Source: Muribaculaceae bacterium
GTDB taxonomy: Bacteria; Bacteroidota; Bacteroidia; Bacteroidales; Muribaculaceae
Direction: 5' to 3'
DNA length: 43,854 nucleotides
NCBI GenBank assembly: GCA_017940245.1
Contig: JAGAYZ010000067.1
Span: 1 to 43,854 of the forward strand
The notes under the pieces were generated by a model, which worked only from the letters and a program-made list of their open reading frames with translations, was not told where the DNA came from and did no database searches. Shown piece by piece: positions 43,177-43,854 of this stretch. Every line of letters begins with the position of its first letter. Within the stretch, counting starts at the first letter, position 1. The position numbers and the translations under genes were made by a program.

Positions 43177-43698
43177 TCAAACGTCATTTATATTCTTTTT
43201 ATTATAGTCGGCTATATCTTCTGCCGCCATCATAGGTTCTTCCTCTAGTATCTCATACTGCTTGACAGTCCTGTCTTGCAGAAAAATCTTATTGAGTGTA
43301 TATGCCAGCGATTCCAATGTATCTTCTCTTTTGACTGGTTTCAACTCACATTCCCAAATGGTGATAGAATGCCAGCCCATTGCGGCAAGTTCATGTTGAA
43401 CTTTCAAATCCCGTTCCTTGTTCCGCTTTACTTTGTTGACCCAAAACTCTGTATTGGTTTTCGGTATAGTGTAATAGCGACAGCCTTCATGCCCATGCCA
43501 AAAGCAGCCATTTACAAAGATGCAAGTTCTGTACTTCCGCATCACAATATCTGGCTTCCCCGGCAGTCGTGGATGATTAAGCCGATAACGGAATCCACGC
43601 CCCCATAGCCAGCGACGTACCACCATCTCCGGCTTCGTGTCCTTGCCGTGGATGGCCGCCATGTTGTTGTGCCGCTGCTGTGGTGAGAGCTCATCCAT
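43177..43698 (-). CDS. vsr: Very short patch repair endonuclease (Vsr family)
   Basis: 173 residues, a little longer than E. coli Vsr. Typical segments: N-terminal MAAIHGKDTKPEMVVRRWLW, then GFRYRLNHPRLPGKPDIVMR with the catalytic Asp, and CIFVNGCFWHGHEGCRYY with the active-site His and the zinc-type Cys/His. It nicks DNA at T:G mismatches left when methylated cytosine deaminates, next to a cytosine methyltransferase. Such a methyltransferase is not within the window. The start overlaps the end of the upstream gene by 8 bases, so the two are co-translated. This end of the window looks richer in A and T than the rest, which fits a transferred restriction-modification or defence cluster. Confidence 0.93.
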   Translation of the reverse strand: MDELSPQQRHNNMAAIHGKDTKPEMVVRRWLWGRGFRYRLNHPRLPGKPDIVMRKYRTCIFVNGCFWHGHEGCRYYTIPKTNTEFWVNKVKRNKERDLKVQHELAAMGWHSITIWECELKPVKREDTLESLAYTLNKIFLQDRTVKQYEILEEEPMMAAEDIADYNKKNINDV

Positions 43699-43854
43699 TC
43701 ATCAAACCAGTTAAATTCTCAAACGTAGTGTCAAGGAACGTATCCTTAATCATTCCGGCAGTCTTAATCTTCATGAAATCATCTGACAGACTCCGATTGT
43801 AAGTGAGTTCAAAGGCAAGCCGGATATCATCAGTCACGGCATCCGTTCCTTCCA
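43691..43854 (-). CDS. 3' end of an unrecognised gene upstream of vsr (partial)
   Basis: The last 53 codons on the minus strand, open to the window edge, ending MKIKTAGMIKDTFLDTTFEN and LTGLMNG before the stop. I do not recognise the family. Overlap with the vsr start (ATGGATGA) puts it in the same operon. In Bacteroidetes vsr genes often stand next to restriction enzymes, DNA methyltransferases or ATPases, so one of these is the first guess, without evidence from this short piece. Confidence 0.7.
   Translation of the reverse strand, partial: EGTDAVTDDIRLAFELTYNRSLSDDFMKIKTAGMIKDTFLDTTFENLTGLMNG

Noticed and set aside
1-43854. CRISPR arrays, rRNA genes, integrases, transposase genes, prophage genes
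   Set aside because: I looked for repeat-spacer periodicity and for these families and saw none.

Overview
The window looks like a chromosomal piece of a gut-type Bacteroidales bacterium (Muribaculaceae or Prevotellaceae would fit; the sequence alone does not decide). The reasons are Bacteroidetes-type promoters (TTTG, about 20 bases, TAnnTTTG), NigD-like and SusE/F-like proteins, dockerin-type EF-hand pairs, T9SS-like C-terminal tails, and starch-degrading enzymes rich in starch-binding modules. Almost all of the window is coding.

Layout. 1-1200: a cupin gene and a divergent HxlR-type redox regulator, with a perfect inverted repeat between them. 1200-4690: a large secreted dockerin-type protein lying between two nested pairs of direct repeats, next to a decayed fragment of the neighbouring radical SAM gene and a small MITE-like element. 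4687-12229 (minus strand): a nine-gene run encoding an ABC ATPase, a NigD-like lipoprotein, a DUF3467 protein, CysRS, a GT2 glycosyltransferase, a coiled-coil protein, RNase H, a GT4 glycosyltransferase and a radical SAM protein. 12356-18225 (plus strand): an acid phosphatase with a duplicated but dead second half, an iron-type alcohol dehydrogenase, an AraC regulator and a glycogen branching enzyme. 18293-18478: two identical tRNA-Asn genes. 18686-31804 (minus strand): an extracellular starch locus with two multimodular GH13 amylases, a giant non-catalytic starch-binding protein and a smaller secreted protein. 31936-34004: a PreA-like dihydropyrimidine dehydrogenase and a small exported protein. 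34018-42461: a polysaccharide assembly cluster (GT4, Wzz-like, Wzy-like, Wza-like, flippase) interrupted by a dockerin-tagged SGNH hydrolase. 42742-43854: tRNA-Leu, then a vsr endonuclease and the 3' end of a gene that leaves the window.

How the genes work together. The amylases and the starch-binding protein would bind and cut starch outside the cell or on its surface; the branching enzyme belongs to intracellular glycogen. Two kinds of terminal tag are used: a T9SS-like C-terminal domain on three proteins and a dockerin-like EF-hand pair on three others. No cohesin and no SusC/SusD pair is visible. The Wza/Wzz/Wzy/flippase set with glycosyltransferases is a Wzy-type exopolysaccharide or capsule assembly line, of which only part lies here. 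The clearest unusual points are the nested-repeat scar at 1224-4647, an uncharacterised C-terminal module shared by the two largest starch proteins, the half-dead tandem phosphatase, and the HxlR/cupin operator.
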